Shown here piece after piece: positions 35,126-45,820 of a stretch of 64,000 nt of DNA (position 1 is the first letter of the stretch; every line of letters begins with the position of its first letter). Under the pieces are notes generated by a model. The model ran no database searches, was not told where the DNA came from, and saw nothing but the letters and a program-made list of their open reading frames with translations. The stretch is taken from NCBI GenBank assembly GCA_016705685.1, contig JADJLB010000012.1:248001-312000 (forward strand), written 5' to 3'. This stretch comes from Propionivibrio sp. (GTDB lineage: Bacteria; Pseudomonadota; Gammaproteobacteria; Burkholderiales; Rhodocyclaceae). The translations under genes were made by a program, and so were the position numbers.

Positions 35126-35363
35126 GCAACGCGCTCCATTCTTCGGGCGTAATGGTCTTCATCGAAAGCGCATGCAGCGTGCCGCTGTCAAAATACGAAC
35201 GCAACAGCGCGTTGATCGCCTGCTGACGCTGGACCCGACTCTTGCCAGCAAATTCTGCGCTGACGATAACCGCCTCGAAGTGCTCGCCATCGCCTTCGAC
35301 GGTCAATACTTCGCAAGGCAGGCCTGCGGCGATGATCTTCTTGATTTGTTCGGAGTGCATCAT
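35118..35363 (-). CDS. ibaG: BolA-family protein, IbaG-like
   Basis: 81 residues with the BolA class II-type fold: [34 protein letters not shown], then a HRxR-like position changed to [14 protein letters not shown] and the C-terminal [14 protein letters not shown]. IbaG/YrbA proteins bind iron-sulfur clusters with monothiol glutaredoxin and affect envelope lipid balance. The position between the Mla/ABC genes and murA is the conserved genomic setting. It overlaps murA by 8 bases. Confidence 0.9.
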   Translation of the reverse strand: MMHSEQIKKIIAAGLPCEVLTVEGDGEHFEAVIVSAEFAGKSRVQRQQAINALLRSYFDSGTLHALSMKTITPEEWSALRG

Positions 35364-35366
35364 GAT

Positions 35367-36119
35367 TCAGTTCCTCAACTTGTAGCCGCTGCGCATCAGC
35401 GCCAGCGTGATCAGTGCCACGACAATAAAACTCACGGCAACGACGACCAGGCTCATTATGGGCGCGACATCGGAAACCCCAAAGAACCCGTAACGAAAAC
35501 CGTCGATCATGTAGAACACGGGGTTGAAATGCGACACCTGCTGCCAGAACAGTGGCAGCGAGTGGATCGAGTAAAAAACGCCGGAAAGCATGGTCAATGG
35601 CAAGATCAGGAAGTTCTGGAAGCCGGCAAGCTGATCGAATTTATCGGCCCAGATTCCGGCGATCATGCCCAGGGACCCCATGACGCCGCCCCCAATGAGG
35701 GCGAAGAGCAGAATCCAGACGGGCGCTACAAAACTCAGCGAAGCGAACCATCCGGTCACCAGGAGAACGCCCAGGCCGACCATCAGGCCACGCAGCATGG
35801 CCGCGACGACATAGGCGAGAAAGAATTCGACATAGGATATGGGCGGCAACAGCACGAACACGATACTGCCCGTCACCTTGGACTGAATCAGGCTGGACGA
35901 CGTGTTGGCAAAGGCATTCTGCAGGATCGACATCATGACCAGCCCCGGGATCAGGAAAGCGGCATAGCGCACGCCATTGACCTGCAGGTGTGAATCCAGA
36001 ACATGTGAAAAGATCAGCAGGTACAGCAGCGCCGTCAACACCGGCGCGGCCACTGTCTGGAAGCTCACTTTCCAGAAGCGCAGCACTTCTTTGTAAAGCA
36101 GGGTGAGAAAGCCGGTCAT
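35367..36119 (-). CDS. ABC-2 type transporter permease (YadH-like)
   Basis: 250 residues with six membrane helices of the ABC-2 permease fold: TVAAPVLTALLYLLIF, AAFLIPGLVMMSILQNAFANTSSSLIQ, YVVAAMLRGLMVGLGVLLVTG, ALIGGGVMGSLGMIAGIWADKFDQ and a C-terminal helix pair. It pairs with the ATPase encoded upstream (4-base overlap). The substrate of YadGH-type exporters is not settled. The conserved location in the Mla operon suggests a role in envelope lipids or glycans. A bolA-like gene follows after 3 bases. Confidence 0.88.
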   Translation of the reverse strand: MTGFLTLLYKEVLRFWKVSFQTVAAPVLTALLYLLIFSHVLDSHLQVNGVRYAAFLIPGLVMMSILQNAFANTSSSLIQSKVTGSIVFVLLPPISYVEFFLAYVVAAMLRGLMVGLGVLLVTGWFASLSFVAPVWILLFALIGGGVMGSLGMIAGIWADKFDQLAGFQNFLILPLTMLSGVFYSIHSLPLFWQQVSHFNPVFYMIDGFRYGFFGVSDVAPIMSLVVVAVSFIVVALITLALMRSGYKLRN

Positions 36120-37060
36120 CGCGCCGCCACGCCTTCTCTGCCATCCGCTTCCTGCATGACGCTGACGAAGACGTCTTCGAGATCCGTCTGCGTCAGTCTC
36201 AAATCTTCAATGATTCCGCCCGCTTGGCGTATTTCTGCCAGCAAGGGCTCGATCTCATCGAATCCCGTCAGTCGAAAAACCCGATACCCCTGAGTATTCG
36301 ATGATCGCGCCAGCAAATCATCCGGCAGGCAGCGATCATTGGCCAGACGCAGATTCAGCGTGTGTCCCGAATAGCGTGCCAGCAGGTTGCTGGTCGAATC
36401 GAGCGCCACGATGCGCCCCTGCTTGAGCATGGCGATGCGTCCGCACAGCGCCTCGGCTTCTTCAAGGTAATGCGTGGTCAGAATGACCGTATGCCCTTCG
36501 CCATTGAGCCGCTGGACGAACTGCCACAGCCCCTGCCGCAATTCGACGTCCACACCGGCCGTCGGCTCGTCAAGCACGATCACCGGGGGTTTGTGCACCA
36601 GCGCCTGCGCCACCAGCACCCGGCGCTTCATGCCGCCCGACAGCCGTCGCATGTTGATATGCGCTTTCGATGTGAGGTCCAGATTCGCCAGGATCTCGTC
36701 GATCCAGTCGTCATTGTTGCGGATTCCGAAGTAACCGGACTGAATGCGCAAGGTTTCGCGCACCGAAAAGAAAGGATCGAAGACCAGTTCCTGCGGCACC
36801 ACGCCGAGGCAACGGCGCGCCTCGCGGTAATCGGCAAGGACATCGTAACCCATCACCTTCAGCATTCCTGCATCCGGGCGCGCCAAGCCGGCCAGACAGG
36901 AAATCAGCGTGGTTTTGCCAGCACCGTTGGGGCCCAGCAGGCCAAAGAACTCACCTTCGGCAATCTCCAGAGAAACGCCGTCCAGCGCCCGCAGTTGGCC
37001 AAAACACTTTACAAGCTGTTGAATGGCGACGGCGACGCCCATGGCATCTGAACTCGACAA
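36116..37060 (-). CDS. ABC transporter ATP-binding protein (YadG-like)
   Basis: 314 residues. Walker A LLGPNGAGKTTL near residue 40, Q-loop GVVPQELVFDPFFS near 93, signature RLSGGMKRRVLVAQAL near 140, Walker B PVIVLDEPTAGVD and the switch His in ILTTHYLEEAEAL. The C-terminal 80 residues after the ATPase resemble the regulatory tail of ABC-2 ATPases. It works with the permease at 35367-36119. It follows mlaB by 18 bases. Confidence 0.9.
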   Translation of the reverse strand: MSSSDAMGVAVAIQQLVKCFGQLRALDGVSLEIAEGEFFGLLGPNGAGKTTLISCLAGLARPDAGMLKVMGYDVLADYREARRCLGVVPQELVFDPFFSVRETLRIQSGYFGIRNNDDWIDEILANLDLTSKAHINMRRLSGGMKRRVLVAQALVHKPPVIVLDEPTAGVDVELRQGLWQFVQRLNGEGHTVILTTHYLEEAEALCGRIAMLKQGRIVALDSTSNLLARYSGHTLNLRLANDRCLPDDLLARSSNTQGYRVFRLTGFDEIEPLLAEIRQAGGIIEDLRLTQTDLEDVFVSVMQEADGREGVAAR

Positions 37061-37078
37061 CGAGGGCGCTCGCGCCGG

Positions 37079-37372
37079 TCAGGCGAGCGGAAGAGAATCG
37101 GAGACACCGTAAAGCGCCGCCTGGCTGACCATGCTTGCCGGCGGTTGGGCGATGCGCAAGGTCACGCCGCGATTACGTGCGGTCCGTAACCAGCCGAACA
37201 CCACGCTCAGTGCCGACGAGTCCGTTTCCTCAACCTTGGAAAGATCAATCACGATATCGCCGGCCCCGTCCCCGCTACGCAAAAAACCACGCCCTGCTTC
37301 GAGCAGGGCGCTGGCGTTGGCGATCAGCATGGGGCCCGTGACGCGCAACCCGTCACTGAATTGTTCGATCAT
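37079..37372 (-). CDS. mlaB: STAS-domain protein MlaB
   Basis: 97 residues of a single STAS domain with the DLSKVEETDSSALSVVFGWL segment around the site equivalent to the anti-sigma-antagonist serine. In the Mla transporter MlaB binds MlaF in the cytoplasm and is needed for complex stability. Context is decisive: it overlaps mlaC by 4 bases and lies within the mla operon. Confidence 0.88.
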   Translation of the reverse strand: MIEQFSDGLRVTGPMLIANASALLEAGRGFLRSGDGAGDIVIDLSKVEETDSSALSVVFGWLRTARNRGVTLRIAQPPASMVSQAALYGVSDSLPLA

Positions 37373-37989
37373 TTCTTGCCGGCTTCGAGTTGTTTGTTCT
37401 TGGCGTCGATCATCTGGATAAGTCCTTCGACTCCATTGGCCCGGACTTCCTGATTAAAGGTGTTGCGGTAGTTCGACACCAGGCTGACGCCCGCCACGAC
37501 AACGTCGTAAACTTTCCACCCGTCAGCCAGTTTTTCCATTGAGTAATCGAGCTGAATCGGCTTGCTACCGGGTTGCAGAATCTCCGTTTTAACGTCGACA
37601 TCCGTATCGCCGTTTTGCATCTTGGTCGGCTTGAAGCGAACGGTTTGGTCTTTGTAACCGGTCAGGGCATTGGAATAGGTGCGTACCAGAAGCGTCTTGA
37701 ACTCCTCGGTCAGGCGTTTCTTCTGCTCCGGCGTTGCCTTGTTCCAGTCACGCCCCATCGCCAATGCCGTCATGTGTTGAAAGTTGAAGTTCGGCAAGAC
37801 CTTGGTTTCGACCAGTTCAATGGCTTTCTTGGAATTGCCATTCTGAATGTCCTTGTCATGCCGGACAATGATCAGGACCTCATCCGTCATCTTCTTGATC
37901 AACGCATCCGGAGAATCAACCTGGGCAAACGCTGAAACGCTCAACAACAGGAACACACCACGGAGTAACGAAAAAAACAATTTCTTCAT
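37369..37989 (-). CDS. mlaC: Periplasmic phospholipid-binding protein MlaC
   Basis: 206 residues with a signal peptide (MKKLFFSLLRGVFLLLSVSA, cut near AFA-QV). The mature protein has the Ttg2D/MlaC pattern: LIKKMTDEVL, NFNFQHMTALAMGRDWNKATPEQKKRL, TYSNALTGYKDQTVRF and GWKVYDVVVAGVSLVSNYRNTF. It ferries phospholipids between MlaA at the outer membrane and the MlaFEDB complex. The lysine-rich C-terminus ends at the overlap with mlaB. Confidence 0.93.
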   Translation of the reverse strand: MKKLFFSLLRGVFLLLSVSAFAQVDSPDALIKKMTDEVLIIVRHDKDIQNGNSKKAIELVETKVLPNFNFQHMTALAMGRDWNKATPEQKKRLTEEFKTLLVRTYSNALTGYKDQTVRFKPTKMQNGDTDVDVKTEILQPGSKPIQLDYSMEKLADGWKVYDVVVAGVSLVSNYRNTFNQEVRANGVEGLIQMIDAKNKQLEAGKK

Positions 37990-38038
37990 CGAACTGAATA
38001 TCTCTTTACTGGGAACAGTATCTAACTTCTCTGTTCAG

Positions 38039-38782
38039 TCAATAACAACGGCTCTGCTTGCATTCCGTATCGTCCCGACCCTGAATCGGCGCTTTCCCGT
38101 CGTTAATCTCGCTGCGGCGGTTCTGAAGATAGGCATCACGAATGTAGTTGTACTTGTCGAATGCTGCCTGATCGACGATCTTGTCCGTTGGCAGCAAGCT
38201 GGCACGAAGATCGACAAAGCGCACGGTGGCCAGCGTATTCCGCAAGGGGACATCATCGATACGCCACACCGGGTCGGCATAGCTATCGACCATCCAGCCG
38301 AATGTATCGCGTGTGGTGCGCGGCCCGATCAGCGGCCAGTAGAAGTAGGGCCCATCATCCACGCCCCACTTGCCAAGCGTCTGACCAAAGTCCTCGGTAT
38401 GCTTTTCGAGTCCCATCTCGCTGGCCACATCGAAGACGCCGCCAATACCGATCGTGGTATTGACCAGGACGCGGCCCACGTCGGAAAGCCCCTGACCACC
38501 TTTGCCCTGCAGGAAATTGTTGAATGCCGTCCACACATCGTAAATGTTGCCAAAGAAGTTGCCGACACCGGCCTTGACGGGCAATGGCGCGGCGGCATCG
38601 TAGCCCTGGGCGACGGGTTTGACGACCACGTCGATTCCCTCATTGACGGTAAACATGGCGCGGTTGAACCCTTCGTAAGGATCCTTGGGATTATCAGCCG
38701 TCGTCGCGCAACCCGTCAGCACACTGAGAATTACAGCCGCGCAAGCTGTAGAAAACATGCGCTTCGTCATTTGAGTTTTCAC
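38039..38782 (-). CDS. mlaA: Outer-membrane lipoprotein MlaA (VacJ)
   Basis: 247 residues. The lipoprotein signal ends in VLTGCATT, with the lipidated cysteine near residue 25. The mature start DPYEGFNRAMFTVNEG and later GKWGVDDGPYFYWPLIGPRTTRDTFGWMVD are MlaA signatures. MlaA sits with porins in the outer membrane and removes misplaced phospholipids from the outer leaflet. In this operon it is inserted between mlaD and mlaC, the usual betaproteobacterial order, unlike E. coli where it is unlinked. Confidence 0.93.
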   Translation of the reverse strand: MKTQMTKRMFSTACAAVILSVLTGCATTADNPKDPYEGFNRAMFTVNEGIDVVVKPVAQGYDAAAPLPVKAGVGNFFGNIYDVWTAFNNFLQGKGGQGLSDVGRVLVNTTIGIGGVFDVASEMGLEKHTEDFGQTLGKWGVDDGPYFYWPLIGPRTTRDTFGWMVDSYADPVWRIDDVPLRNTLATVRFVDLRASLLPTDKIVDQAAFDKYNYIRDAYLQNRRSEINDGKAPIQGRDDTECKQSRCY

Positions 38783-38797
38783 GAACGACCCTTCCTG

Positions 38798-39268
38798 TTA
38801 TTTCTTGTCCGATCCTTCGGACGCCTTGTTGAACATGAATTGACTGATCAGTTTCTCAAGCACAACCGCAGAATCCGTCTTGGCAACCACGTCGCCTGGT
38901 TTCAGCATTTTCTCGTCGCCTCCAGCGTCCAGACCGATGTACTGCTCACCCAGCAGACCCGCCGTCAGAATCGAGACGAAGGTATCTTTCGGGAAACGGT
39001 AACGACTGTCAATCGAAAGGGTCACCAACGCTTCATAACTCTGGGGGTCGAAACGAATATCCGTCACCCGCCCAACCACCACCCCCGCGCTCTTCACCGG
39101 ACCGCGCACCTTCAGGCCACCGATGTTACCAAACTTGGCCTGCAACTGGTATGTCTCGGCAAAATTGGCAGACGAAAGGTTCCCGACTCTTAGTGCTAAA
39201 AACAACAGCGCCGCAAAACCAATGACGACGAAGAATCCTACCCAGAGATCAAGCAACTTGCGACTCAT
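38798..39268 (-). CDS. mlaD: MCE-domain protein MlaD
   Basis: 156 residues from ATG 39268, overlapping the mlaE stop as ATGA; the longer open frame upstream lies inside mlaE and is rejected. One N-terminal membrane helix (WVGFFVVIGFAALLFLALRV) is followed by a single MCE domain, with TYQLQAKFGNIGGLKVRGPVKSAGVVVGRV and SILTAGLLGEQYIGLDAGG. MlaD forms a hexameric ring that holds lipid above MlaE. Length matches short-tailed MlaD proteins. Confidence 0.93.
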   Translation of the reverse strand: MSRKLLDLWVGFFVVIGFAALLFLALRVGNLSSANFAETYQLQAKFGNIGGLKVRGPVKSAGVVVGRVTDIRFDPQSYEALVTLSIDSRYRFPKDTFVSILTAGLLGEQYIGLDAGGDEKMLKPGDVVAKTDSAVVLEKLISQFMFNKASEGSDKK

Positions 39269-40074
39269 CAAAGCCCCCGGAACATGAAGGAGGTCAATAC
39301 GAAATCCAGCGCCAGAATCGCCAGCGCCGAATACACCACTGTTCTTTTGATCGAAGTCGATACGCCCTCCGCAGTCGGAACTGCATCGTAGCCCTCGAAA
39401 ACAGCAATCAGGGAAACAGCCACCCCGAAAACAAAACTCTTGATGACACCATTCCAGACATCGAAGCGGAAGTCCACCGACCCCTGCATCTGTGACCAAA
39501 AAGCGCCTTCGTCGACGCCGATCAGGACAACGCCAACCAGATACCCGCCAAAAACACCGACCGCAGAAAACAGCGCGGCAAGCAAAGGCATGGAAATGAC
39601 GCCTCCCCAGAACCTCGGAGCGACGACCCGGGCAATCGGATTCACCGCCATCATGTCCATCGCAGTAAGTTGCTCGGTGGCCTTCATCAGGCCGATTTCG
39701 GCCGTAATCGACGAACCCGCGCGCGATGCAAAAAGCAAAGCCGCCACCACCGGACCCAACTCACGCGTCAGCGACAAGGCGACCAGCACGCCCAATGCTT
39801 CGGAAGAACCGTAACGCTGTAGCGTCTCGTACCCCTGCATGCCTAACACCATACCGATGAACAGGCCGGAAACCAAAATGATGAGCAAGGACTGAAAACC
39901 GGAAAAATAGATCTCGCGAATCGTCAGGTGCAGCCGCCTGAAAGATTGACCGGAATAAACCAGGATCATCAAGAAGAAGCGCGCGGCAAAACCCAGCCGC
40001 TGCACGCTGTTGTTCACGCGATGGCCGATATTTCCAACGAGCGCAATCAAGGCAGGTACGCCTTTTTCAGCCAT
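39268..40074 (-). CDS. mlaE: MlaE-family permease
   Basis: 268 residues from ATG 40074 (MAEKGVPALIALVGNIG); the frame extends further upstream into mlaF but that start is not credible. About five to six membrane segments with family motifs GLFIGMVLGMQGYETLQRYG, ELGPVVAALLFASRAGSSITAEIGLM (EQL loop nearby: KATEQLTAMDMMAVNP) and a C-terminal VNSALAILALDFVLTSFMF-like helix. It forms the transmembrane part of the Mla phospholipid transporter. It overlaps mlaF by 8 bases. Confidence 0.93.
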   Translation of the reverse strand: MAEKGVPALIALVGNIGHRVNNSVQRLGFAARFFLMILVYSGQSFRRLHLTIREIYFSGFQSLLIILVSGLFIGMVLGMQGYETLQRYGSSEALGVLVALSLTRELGPVVAALLFASRAGSSITAEIGLMKATEQLTAMDMMAVNPIARVVAPRFWGGVISMPLLAALFSAVGVFGGYLVGVVLIGVDEGAFWSQMQGSVDFRFDVWNGVIKSFVFGVAVSLIAVFEGYDAVPTAEGVSTSIKRTVVYSALAILALDFVLTSFMFRGL

Positions 40075-40879
40075 ACGCACTCTCGCGCAGCAGATCCTGC
40101 TCGAAAGGAGCGGCAGGATAATGGAAATGCACCGGACCGTCGGCCTCGCCAAAGACAAACTGATGCACAAAGGGATCGGAGGAAGCGCGAATGTCATCGG
40201 GAGTGCCCTCGGCGACGATTTGTCCATCCGACACAAAATAGACGTAGTCGACGATCAACATCGCCTCCTGTACATCGTGTGTAACCAGTAGCGTCGTCGC
40301 GCCGAGCGCATCGTTTAGTTTGCGTATGAGCTGGCCGATAACGCCCATCGAGATGGGATCCAGTCCGGCAAAGGGCTCGTCATACATGACCAGCATCGGG
40401 TCCAGCGCAATCGCCCGCGCCAGCGCAACGCGCCGCGCCATGCCTCCCGACAGTTCGGCGGGCATCAAGTCGTGCGCCCCACGCAACCCGACGGCATTGA
40501 GTTTCATCATGACCATGTCACGAATCATCTCTTCCGGCAGATCGGTATGCTCATGCATCAGATAAGCGACGTTGTCATAAACGGAAATATCGGTGAACAA
40601 TGCGCCGAACTGGAAAAGCATCCCCATGCGGCGGCGCATGGCATACAGCTCGTCATGACTCATGTCCGGAACCGACTGGCCGGCAACCAGCAGCTCGCCG
40701 CTGGTTGGCTTGAGCTGACCGCCGATCAGACGCAGCAAGGTCGTTTTGCCACACCCCGAGTTGCCCATGATGGCGATCAGCTTGCCCCGGGGAATCTCCA
40801 TGGTGATTCCCTTGAGGATGGCTCTGTCGTCATAAGCGAAATTGATGTCAGTAATCTTGACCAGGCTATCGGCGGCCAC
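40067..40879 (-). CDS. mlaF: Mla ABC transporter ATP-binding protein
   Basis: 270 residues. Walker A IMGNSGCGKTTLLRLI near residue 37, Q-loop GMLFQFGALFTDISVYDNVAYLM near 88, signature ELSGGMARRVALARAIALDP near 142, Walker B LVMYDEPFAGLDPIS and switch His in LVTHDVQEAM. It powers MlaFEDB phospholipid transport. First gene of the long minus-strand operon mlaFEDACB-ABC-bolA-murA. A perfect -10 hexamer lies about 32 bases upstream of the start codon. Confidence 0.94.
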   Translation of the reverse strand: MAADSLVKITDINFAYDDRAILKGITMEIPRGKLIAIMGNSGCGKTTLLRLIGGQLKPTSGELLVAGQSVPDMSHDELYAMRRRMGMLFQFGALFTDISVYDNVAYLMHEHTDLPEEMIRDMVMMKLNAVGLRGAHDLMPAELSGGMARRVALARAIALDPMLVMYDEPFAGLDPISMGVIGQLIRKLNDALGATTLLVTHDVQEAMLIVDYVYFVSDGQIVAEGTPDDIRASSDPFVHQFVFGEADGPVHFHYPAAPFEQDLLRESAYG

Positions 40880-40910
40880 AACAAAATCCGAAGGTTAAAA
40901 ACGGGGGTTG

Positions 40911-40916
40911 ATTATA
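40911..40916 (-). promoter_or_regulatory. -10 element for the mla operon
   Basis: On the minus strand the hexamer is TATAAT, 32 bases upstream of the mlaF ATG. No good -35 is visible at 16-18 bases spacing. This is the only strong promoter-like element between mlaF and the divergent response-regulator gene. Confidence 0.45.
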
Positions 40917-41010
40917 CTCGAACCACGATACACCGCTCGTAAAATAATCCCCTTCAAACAATTGTAGAATAACGGAATTCTCCTCGTTCTGTGCCGATAG
41001 CACGCCGACC

Positions 41011-42470
<1,460 letters not shown>

Positions 42471-42471
<1 letters not shown>

Positions 42472-43877
42472 TGTATCTGGACCATTTCGGACTCCGCGAA
42501 GCCCCCTTCCGCATCACACCGCATACCGAGTTTTTTTTTGCTGGAGCCAACCGGGGCGCGACGCTCGAAGCATTGATCTATGCCATCACACACGACGAAG
42601 GCATCGTCAAGGTCAGTGGCGAAGTGGGCAGCGGGAAAACCATGCTCTGTCGAATGCTGCTCGAGAAGCTGCCGGAAAACGTGGAAACGGTCTATCTGGC
42701 CAATCCGTCGCTGACCCGCGACGAAATTCTCCACGCCATTGCCGAAGAATTGCACGTCCCGCTGCAGGATGGCCACGCTCATCTGCTGTTGCGTTCCCTG
42801 CAGGATCGACTGATCGACATCTACGCCACCGGTCGCCAGGTTGTCGTCATGATCGACGAAGCGCACGCCATGCCTCCGGAGACGCTGGAAGAAGTGCGCC
42901 TGCTGTCCAACCTTGAGTCGAACCGGCATAAACTGCTGCATATCGTCCTCTTCGGCCAGCCTGAACTCGACGAACATCTGGGCGAAAGCAGTATGCGCCA
43001 GCTCAAGGAACGGATCACGCACAACTTTGCACTGGAGCCGCTACGCCGCAGCGACATCGCCAACTACCTGATGTTTCGCATCCGTGCGGCCGGCTATCGC
43101 GGACCGGATCTTTTTACGCCGGGGGCCATACAACTGATCAGCAAGGCGTCGGAGGGGCTGACGCGACGCATCAATATTCTTGCCGACAAAGCGCTGCTCT
43201 CTGCTTTTTCTGAAAACAAGCATCAAATCGATAACAGGCAAGTCAAGGCCGCGATACGCGATGCCCAGTTCAACCCCATGCGCGACAGCAGCGCCAAACC
43301 TAAGACCTGGATAGTCGGCGCCTGCGTCATTACAGCCATTGCGGTTTTGGCCTACCTCGCCGGCAGCTACAAATCGACCCACCCCGCCGATTCCACCACG
43401 GTGACGCAAACCCCCGCAGCCTCGTCAACCGCTCCGAATCCGGCCGATCGGCCCAACGCCGAGAGCAGCGGCTCTGCCAACACGACAGTGGTAAAGCGCA
43501 CGTCGGAAGCTGGTGCAAGCGGCGCCGCTGCAACGGCCTCGACAACGCCTGAGGTTCAGATGCCGACTCTCGCCGAACGGTTGGCAGCAAGCCGGGAGTG
43601 GCTCGACACAGCGCCGAACTCGCACTACTTCATTCAGTTGCTGAGCACCGACGGGAGCAACCAGCACGATGTGGAACAATTTCTGGACAACATCGTCCGC
43701 ACACTCGACAGCAGGCAAATCCGGGTTTATCGCTCGACACTGAGCGGGCACGACCGCATCGGTGTCATCTACGGAGACTACCCCTCACGTGTCGCCGCGA
43801 GCGCAGATTTGGCGAAGCTGGCCAAGTCGGGCCTGGAGAGCAGGCCTTACGTTCGGTCGGTCAGCAAGATACGCTGA
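42471..43877 (+). CDS. mshM: MshM/ExeA-type AAA ATPase fused to a C-terminal SPOR domain
   Basis: 468 residues. N-terminal MYLDHFGLREAPFRITPHTEFFF and Walker A SGEVGSGKTML near residue 55, Walker B VVMIDEAHAMPPETLEE near 120, as in ExeA/GspA/MshM ATPases. One membrane helix at about 283-305 (WIVGACVITAIAVLAYLAGSY), a Pro/Ser/Thr/Ala-rich periplasmic linker, then an SPOR-like domain from about 385 (HYFIQLLSTDGSNQHDVEQF to GDYPSRVAASADLAKL). SPOR binds denuded peptidoglycan, so the protein can tie secretin assembly to the cell wall. It starts at the last base of the regulator's stop codon. Confidence 0.87.
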
Positions 43878-43923
43878 AAGCAACACATATCGTCACCGCA
43901 TTCATTCACTTAGAATCAGTCAC

Positions 43924-43951
43924 TTGCGGAAAGCACCTTACGTGTTATGAT
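43924..43951 (+). promoter_or_regulatory. Sigma-70-type promoter before mshL
   Basis: TTGCGG (43924-43929) and TATGAT (43946-43951) with a 16-base spacer, starting transcription about 20-25 bases before the mshL start. Sequence match only. Confidence 0.4.
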
Positions 43952-43981
43952 AAATTCAACCCATTGCGAATGAGATCGAGC

Positions 43982-45820
43982 ATGCTGCGAATTGTTAGCG
44001 CCTTCCTGACTGCGCTTCTCCTCACCGCTTGCGCACCTTCGACGCTAAGCGGCGGCCCGTCCTCGGGTCATCTTCGCGCGGAAGGCGTTACGCAAACCGA
44101 AGGCGCCATCCCTCAGCCCGTCCAACAAATTGTTCCGCTTCCCCGACCACGGACAGTTGAAAAGACAGAAACGTACAGCGTCGTTGTCAATAACATCAAG
44201 GTTCAGGATTTGCTTTTTGCTTTGGCGCGCGACGCCAAGTTGAATGTCGATATCCACCCCGGCATCACCGGCTACGTCAGCCTGAACGCCATCGACCAGA
44301 CGCTACCGCAACTGCTGACCCGCATTGCCAAGCAAGTCGACATGCGTTTCGAACTCGACGGCCCGAATCTCGCCGTCATGCCCGATACGCCCTATCTCAA
44401 AAACTACAAGATTGACTACGTCAATATGTCGCGTGATGTGACTGGCACGGTATCAACCAACACCCAGATATCGACCAGTGCAGTAAACACAACGGGAGGT
44501 AGTACACCCGGCGGAGGCAATACGTCTCGCCTCCAGATCGAGAACAAATCGAGAAACCATTTCTGGGAATCGCTCGAAAAAAACCTGAAGGATTTGCTCC
44601 ACGAGACCGACAAGATCTTCCCCGAGGGTTCAACGGAAACGGTGACGGAGCAAAACTCGTCACAAAGCACGACCGGCACGGGTTCTACCACGCCAACGGT
44701 TAACGCGGCGCGCGGCAGCCGGGTCAATCAAACGCTGGCGGGCAGCCCGAATCCGGCAGCGATGGAAAACTCCGGCGCGACGGTTGTTAAACGCATGACC
44801 TTTCGCGAAGCGGCTTCGGTCATCTCCAGCCCGGAATCCGGCACCATCACAGTCCGCGCCACATCTCGTCAGCATGAAAAAGTGCAGGAGTTCATCGATC
44901 GCGTGATGCGTAGCGCTCGACGACAGGTTCTAATCGAGGCGACCATCGTCGAAGTCGAACTCTCGGATGGATACCAGCAAGGCATCGAATGGAGCCGTAT
45001 ACGCGATGATAAGACGGCGTCTTCTCCAGCTTCTGGCTTTGTAATCAATCAACCAACCCTGGGTACAAATCCCACTAACTCAGTTACACCTTTTATTTTT
45101 TCCTATTTCAATAAAAGCAATCCACTTAACCTACTTTCAACAGTCAACCTTCTCCAGTCTTTTGGCAATCTAAAAGTCCTTTCCAGCCCGAAACTGACCG
45201 TACTGAACAACCAGACGGCTACTCTCAAGGTCTCGGAAGAGTTTGTCTATTTCAACGTAAAGTCGGACATCGCCGCAGGCACATTGACAACCGGGCCAAC
45301 CAAGGCCTTTACAACAACCCCCCAGTCAGTGTCCATTGGTTTTTTCATGAGCCTGACGGCACAAATCAGCGACAACGATACCGTCACCCTGAACGTTCGC
45401 CCGTCGATTTCCAGCATTTCTGATCTAAAGCAGGATCCGAACCCGGATTTGGCTGCCGCTAGCATCAAGAATCTAGTACCCCAAATTCGTACGCGTGAGA
45501 TTGAATCACTGATGCGCATCGAGAGTGGCGACATTGCTGTTCTGGGTGGCCTGATGGAAGACCGAATGGACAACAAGACGGGGCGCTTCCCAGGTCTTGG
45601 GGATATTCCATTGTTTGGCGAATTGTTGAACAATCGATCTAATACCTCAAGAAAGACCGAACTTGTAATCTTCATCCGTCCGACGGTTATTCGCGATGCC
45701 TCCATTCAGGGCGATTTTGGCAATTTCTCAGGCTCTCTCCCGAACAAGGAATTCTTCAAGACCGACAAGATATTCCAACCCTTCTCCGGGCCCAGTCAGC
45801 CGCAGGAGCCGCTCAAATGA
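43982..45820 (+). CDS. mshL: MSHA-type secretin, lipoprotein
   Basis: 612 residues from ATG 43982, with GAGA 6 bases upstream; ATG 43970 in the same frame is the alternative. The lipoprotein signal MLRIVSAFLTALLLTAC places the lipidated Cys at 17. An N-terminal secretin/TonB short domain (VVVNNIKVQDLLFALARDAKLNVDIHPGITGYVSL) is at about 60-120, then a Ser/Thr/Gln-rich segment, and the secretin core at 320-560 with VLIEATIVEVELSDGYQQGIEW, LKVLSSPKLTVLNNQTATLKV and IAVLGGLMEDRMDNKTGRFPGLGDIPLFGEL. It forms the outer-membrane pore for the pilus. It overlaps mshN as ATGA. Confidence 0.92.
   Translation: MLRIVSAFLTALLLTACAPSTLSGGPSSGHLRAEGVTQTEGAIPQPVQQIVPLPRPRTVEKTETYSVVVNNIKVQDLLFALARDAKLNVDIHPGITGYVSLNAIDQTLPQLLTRIAKQVDMRFELDGPNLAVMPDTPYLKNYKIDYVNMSRDVTGTVSTNTQISTSAVNTTGGSTPGGGNTSRLQIENKSRNHFWESLEKNLKDLLHETDKIFPEGSTETVTEQNSSQSTTGTGSTTPTVNAARGSRVNQTLAGSPNPAAMENSGATVVKRMTFREAASVISSPESGTITVRATSRQHEKVQEFIDRVMRSARRQVLIEATIVEVELSDGYQQGIEWSRIRDDKTASSPASGFVINQPTLGTNPTNSVTPFIFSYFNKSNPLNLLSTVNLLQSFGNLKVLSSPKLTVLNNQTATLKVSEEFVYFNVKSDIAAGTLTTGPTKAFTTTPQSVSIGFFMSLTAQISDNDTVTLNVRPSISSISDLKQDPNPDLAAASIKNLVPQIRTREIESLMRIESGDIAVLGGLMEDRMDNKTGRFPGLGDIPLFGELLNNRSNTSRKTELVIFIRPTVIRDASIQGDFGNFSGSLPNKEFFKTDKIFQPFSGPSQPQEPLK

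Noticed and set aside
35109-35993. 294-codon plus-strand frame opposite bolA and the ABC-2 permease
   Set aside because: Gln/His/Asp-rich composition typical of antisense of GC-rich membrane-protein genes; both minus-strand genes are convincing.
37847-39193. 448-codon plus-strand frame across mlaC, mlaA and mlaD
   Set aside because: It runs opposite three well-supported mla genes, with no recognisable domain and poor start context.
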